A stretch of DNA of 64,000 nucleotides. It comes from Virgibacillus aidingensis (GTDB lineage: Bacteria; Bacillota; Bacilli; Bacillales; Amphibacillaceae). The notes beneath the pieces were generated by a model. That model made no database searches. It was not told the DNA's origin and saw nothing but the letters and a program-made list of their open reading frames with translations. The translations under genes were made by a program, and so were the position numbers. Each line of letters begins with the position of its first letter. Position 1 is the first letter of the stretch. Below are positions 62,435 to 64,000 of this stretch, piece after piece. The stretch lies in NCBI RefSeq assembly GCF_010994035.1, contig NZ_WIXN01000020.1:1-64000 (forward strand). Direction: 5' to 3'.

Positions 62435-63520
62435 ATGTGGAATATAACAGAATTAGTCATTGCCTTTCTCATTTCTGCAACAACTGCATTATTGATAACA
62501 CCATTGGTAAGCAAGCTGGCCGTAAAGGCTGGAGCAGTTGATAAACCTGATAATAAACGTAAAAATCACAAAGGGGTCAAACCAAGTATGGGTGGCCTGG
62601 CCATCTTCATCGGGGCAGCGGCAGGTTATATTTACTTGCAGCCGGCTTCACCGGAAATGAATGCCATCATTCTCGGCGCACTGATTATGCTCATTACGGG
62701 AGTGCTGGATGATATTTTTGAACTAAGAGCGCTGTACAAACTGATCGGACAAACAGCAGCTGCTGTAACAGTTGTGTCGTCCGGACTGATTATTGAAAAG
62801 CTGACCATTCCTTTTATGGGAACCGTTTTTTTAAATGATGTCGTTGGTATTGCATTAACGATTTTCTGGATACTGGCCGCCTCGAATGCGATTAATTTAA
62901 TCGATGGATTGGACGGGCTTGCCGCGGGAGTATCCGCGATTGCCTTATCTAGCATTCTAGTAATGGCGGTGATTGATGCTCGTGTGTTGGTAGTATATTT
63001 AACTATCATCTTAGTAGGAAGTATTCTTGGATTTCTGTTTCATAATTTTCACCCTGCAAAAATTTTTATGGGTGACACGGGGGCACTGTTCCTGGGGTAT
63101 TCCATCTCCATTGTCGCGATGCTTGGATTGTTTAAAAATGTGGCCTTCTTCAGTTTTATCGTGCCGATTATCGTCATTGCCATTCCGGTTTTTGACACGA
63201 TCCTTGCGATCATCCGCAGATCCATGAATAACCAGGGTATTGCCACTGCGGATAAAAAGCATATCCACTATCGATTAATGGATATGGGCTACACACACAG
63301 ACAGTCCGTATTAATCATTTACGGGTTCAGCATTTTCTTTGGTTTCATGGCAATCATCTTTAACAGTGCCACTTTACTATCCTCACTTGTGACACTGGGA
63401 ATCATTATTCTTGGAATTCAGCTTATCGCTGAATTGGCAGGCATCACCTTTTACAACCGCCAGCCGCTGCTCGACGCCTTTCGCAGAATGATAGGCATAA
63501 GCAAAATTGACCGAATGTGA
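62435..63520 (+). CDS. MraY/WecA-family undecaprenyl-phosphate phosphosugar transferase (TagO-like, copy 2)
   Basis: The 361 residues are equal in length to the product at 15117 and clearly paralogous. Shared motifs are PDNKRKNHKGVKPSMGGLAIF (about 40), GVLDDIFELRALYKLIGQ (about 90), NAINLIDGLDGLAAG (about 145), FMGDTGALFLGY and KKHIHYRLMDMGYTHRQSVL. It would start lipid-linked polymer synthesis with GlcNAc-1-P or a similar sugar. GTG 62429 is in frame, but AGGTG is best placed for ATG 62435. It is followed by a terminator and the second 52-bp-period array. Which of the two transferases serves teichoic acid and which another polymer is unknown. Confidence 0.88.
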   Translation: MWNITELVIAFLISATTALLITPLVSKLAVKAGAVDKPDNKRKNHKGVKPSMGGLAIFIGAAAGYIYLQPASPEMNAIILGALIMLITGVLDDIFELRALYKLIGQTAAAVTVVSSGLIIEKLTIPFMGTVFLNDVVGIALTIFWILAASNAINLIDGLDGLAAGVSAIALSSILVMAVIDARVLVVYLTIILVGSILGFLFHNFHPAKIFMGDTGALFLGYSISIVAMLGLFKNVAFFSFIVPIIVIAIPVFDTILAIIRRSMNNQGIATADKKHIHYRLMDMGYTHRQSVLIIYGFSIFFGFMAIIFNSATLLSSLVTLGIIILGIQLIAELAGITFYNRQPLLDAFRRMIGISKIDRM

Positions 63521-63560
63521 AACAGCGGGACGATTCTCCTGTTGCAAAAGTAGTGAAGGA

Positions 63561-63596
63561 AGGCTGCGGAGTTACTATGACTCGGCAGCTTTTTTA
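63561..63596 (+). terminator. Rho-independent terminator after the second tagO-like gene
   Basis: AGGCTGC and GGCAGCT form a stem that also includes GGAGT/GACTC, followed by T residues. Confidence 0.75.
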
Positions 63597-63789
63597 TATG
63601 AATTATGGTGAGTTGGCGCAGGGAGAGTAGATGAAATTGGGACACTCAGGAATAATGCGTTGTTTGGATGAATTGTAACCATGCTGAACGGAGGCAAAAA
63701 AGTTAGAATAGAATATACATATTTTTATCAACACAAGTTAATCCATGTTTGTAATCTGGAAGTGTTCTATTTATCAGTGGCATGATGGA

Positions 63790-64000
63790 GTCCATCGGCG
63801 TTATCGGGTACGTTATTATCGATTTTCATGGCAATGACGACCTTGAGCGGTGTCCTCGGGTATGTCATTGTTGGTTTTCACCGCAATGACGTCCTTGATC
63901 GGCGTCCTCAGGTACGTCATTCTTGGTTTTCTCTGCAATGACAACCTCGACCGGCCTCCTCGGGTATGTCATTCTTGATTTTCCTCGCAATGACGTCCTC
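63790..64000. repeat. 52-bp-period hairpin array, cut by the window end
   Basis: The landmark GCAATGAC lies at 63831, 63883, 63935 and 63987, exactly 52 bases apart. The unit has GGTATGTCATT, then TTGGTTTTC, then GCAATGAC and GTCCT. GTCATTG and CAATGAC can pair within a unit. The array continues past the window. Its sequence differs from the array at 16257 though the period is the same. Confidence 0.85.

Overview
The window looks like the chromosome of a low-to-moderate GC, endospore-forming Bacillaceae. An Oceanobacillus/Virgibacillus-like halotolerant relative is my guess, not a proof. Supporting signs: the mbl-flhO-flhP-fabZ neighbourhood known from Bacillus, a comK gene, YjfB- and YheC/D-type proteins, strong AGGAGG ribosome sites, frequent TTG/GTG starts, and unusually acidic secreted proteins and lipoproteins.

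Layout. 0-15 kb is mostly housekeeping: mbl, flhO/flhP, an EpuA-like small protein, fabZ, a lipoprotein, yjfB, comK, a TetR-adaptor-RND efflux operon with a clear operator, an MscS channel, a split ThrE-type exporter and an unknown membrane protein. 15-17 kb carries a TagO/WecA-type phosphosugar transferase followed by 16 copies of an exactly 52-bp repeat. 17.5-24 kb carries a very large Vpr-like subtilase, an Rpn-type PD-(D/E)XK gene with a broken partial duplicate, GGGACAG palindromes and an M19 dipeptidase. 24-27 kb holds divergent genes for a UDP-sugar dehydrogenase and a UTP-glucose-1-phosphate uridylyltransferase, then a CGATCG array with a ~21-bp period. 27.5-37.4 kb is a surface-glycopolymer locus: three glycosyltransferases, a TagG-like permease, an ATPase with two fused nucleotide-binding domains, and two long paralogous GT2 proteins. 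37.4-51.7 kb is an expansion of ATP-grasp ligases: one TupA-like protein, five cyanophycin-synthetase/GshF-like ATP-grasps with an acylphosphatase-like C-terminal domain, and one shorter relative, interleaved with a CapA-type protein, an Asp/Glu racemase and a YheC/D-type ATP-grasp. 51.8-58.5 kb encodes two giant autolysins (amidase and glucosaminidase), each with ten nearly identical peptidoglycan-binding repeats. 58.6-64 kb has an APC amino-acid permease, a second YheC/D protein, two small unknowns, a second TagO-like transferase and, at the edge, another 52-bp-period array of different sequence.

How it may work together (inference): a sugar-uronate and UDP-glucose supply, lipid-linked initiation by TagO-like enzymes, glycosyltransferases and an ABC exporter make a wall glycopolymer. 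The ATP-grasp ligases, racemase and CapA-like protein suggest amino acids or a polyamino acid, possibly D-Glu or D-Asp, are joined to it or made beside it. The nearest described product I know is the teichuronopeptide (polyglutamate plus polyglucuronate) of alkaliphilic Bacillus, which involves TupA. A short motif of the form S-x-[ST]-W-[KR]-x-x-x-P-[VIL]-[RK] recurs in otherwise different proteins of the locus and may be a shared docking tag. AT content appears to rise from about 42 kb to 58 kb, judged by eye, which suggests a separate evolutionary origin for that part.
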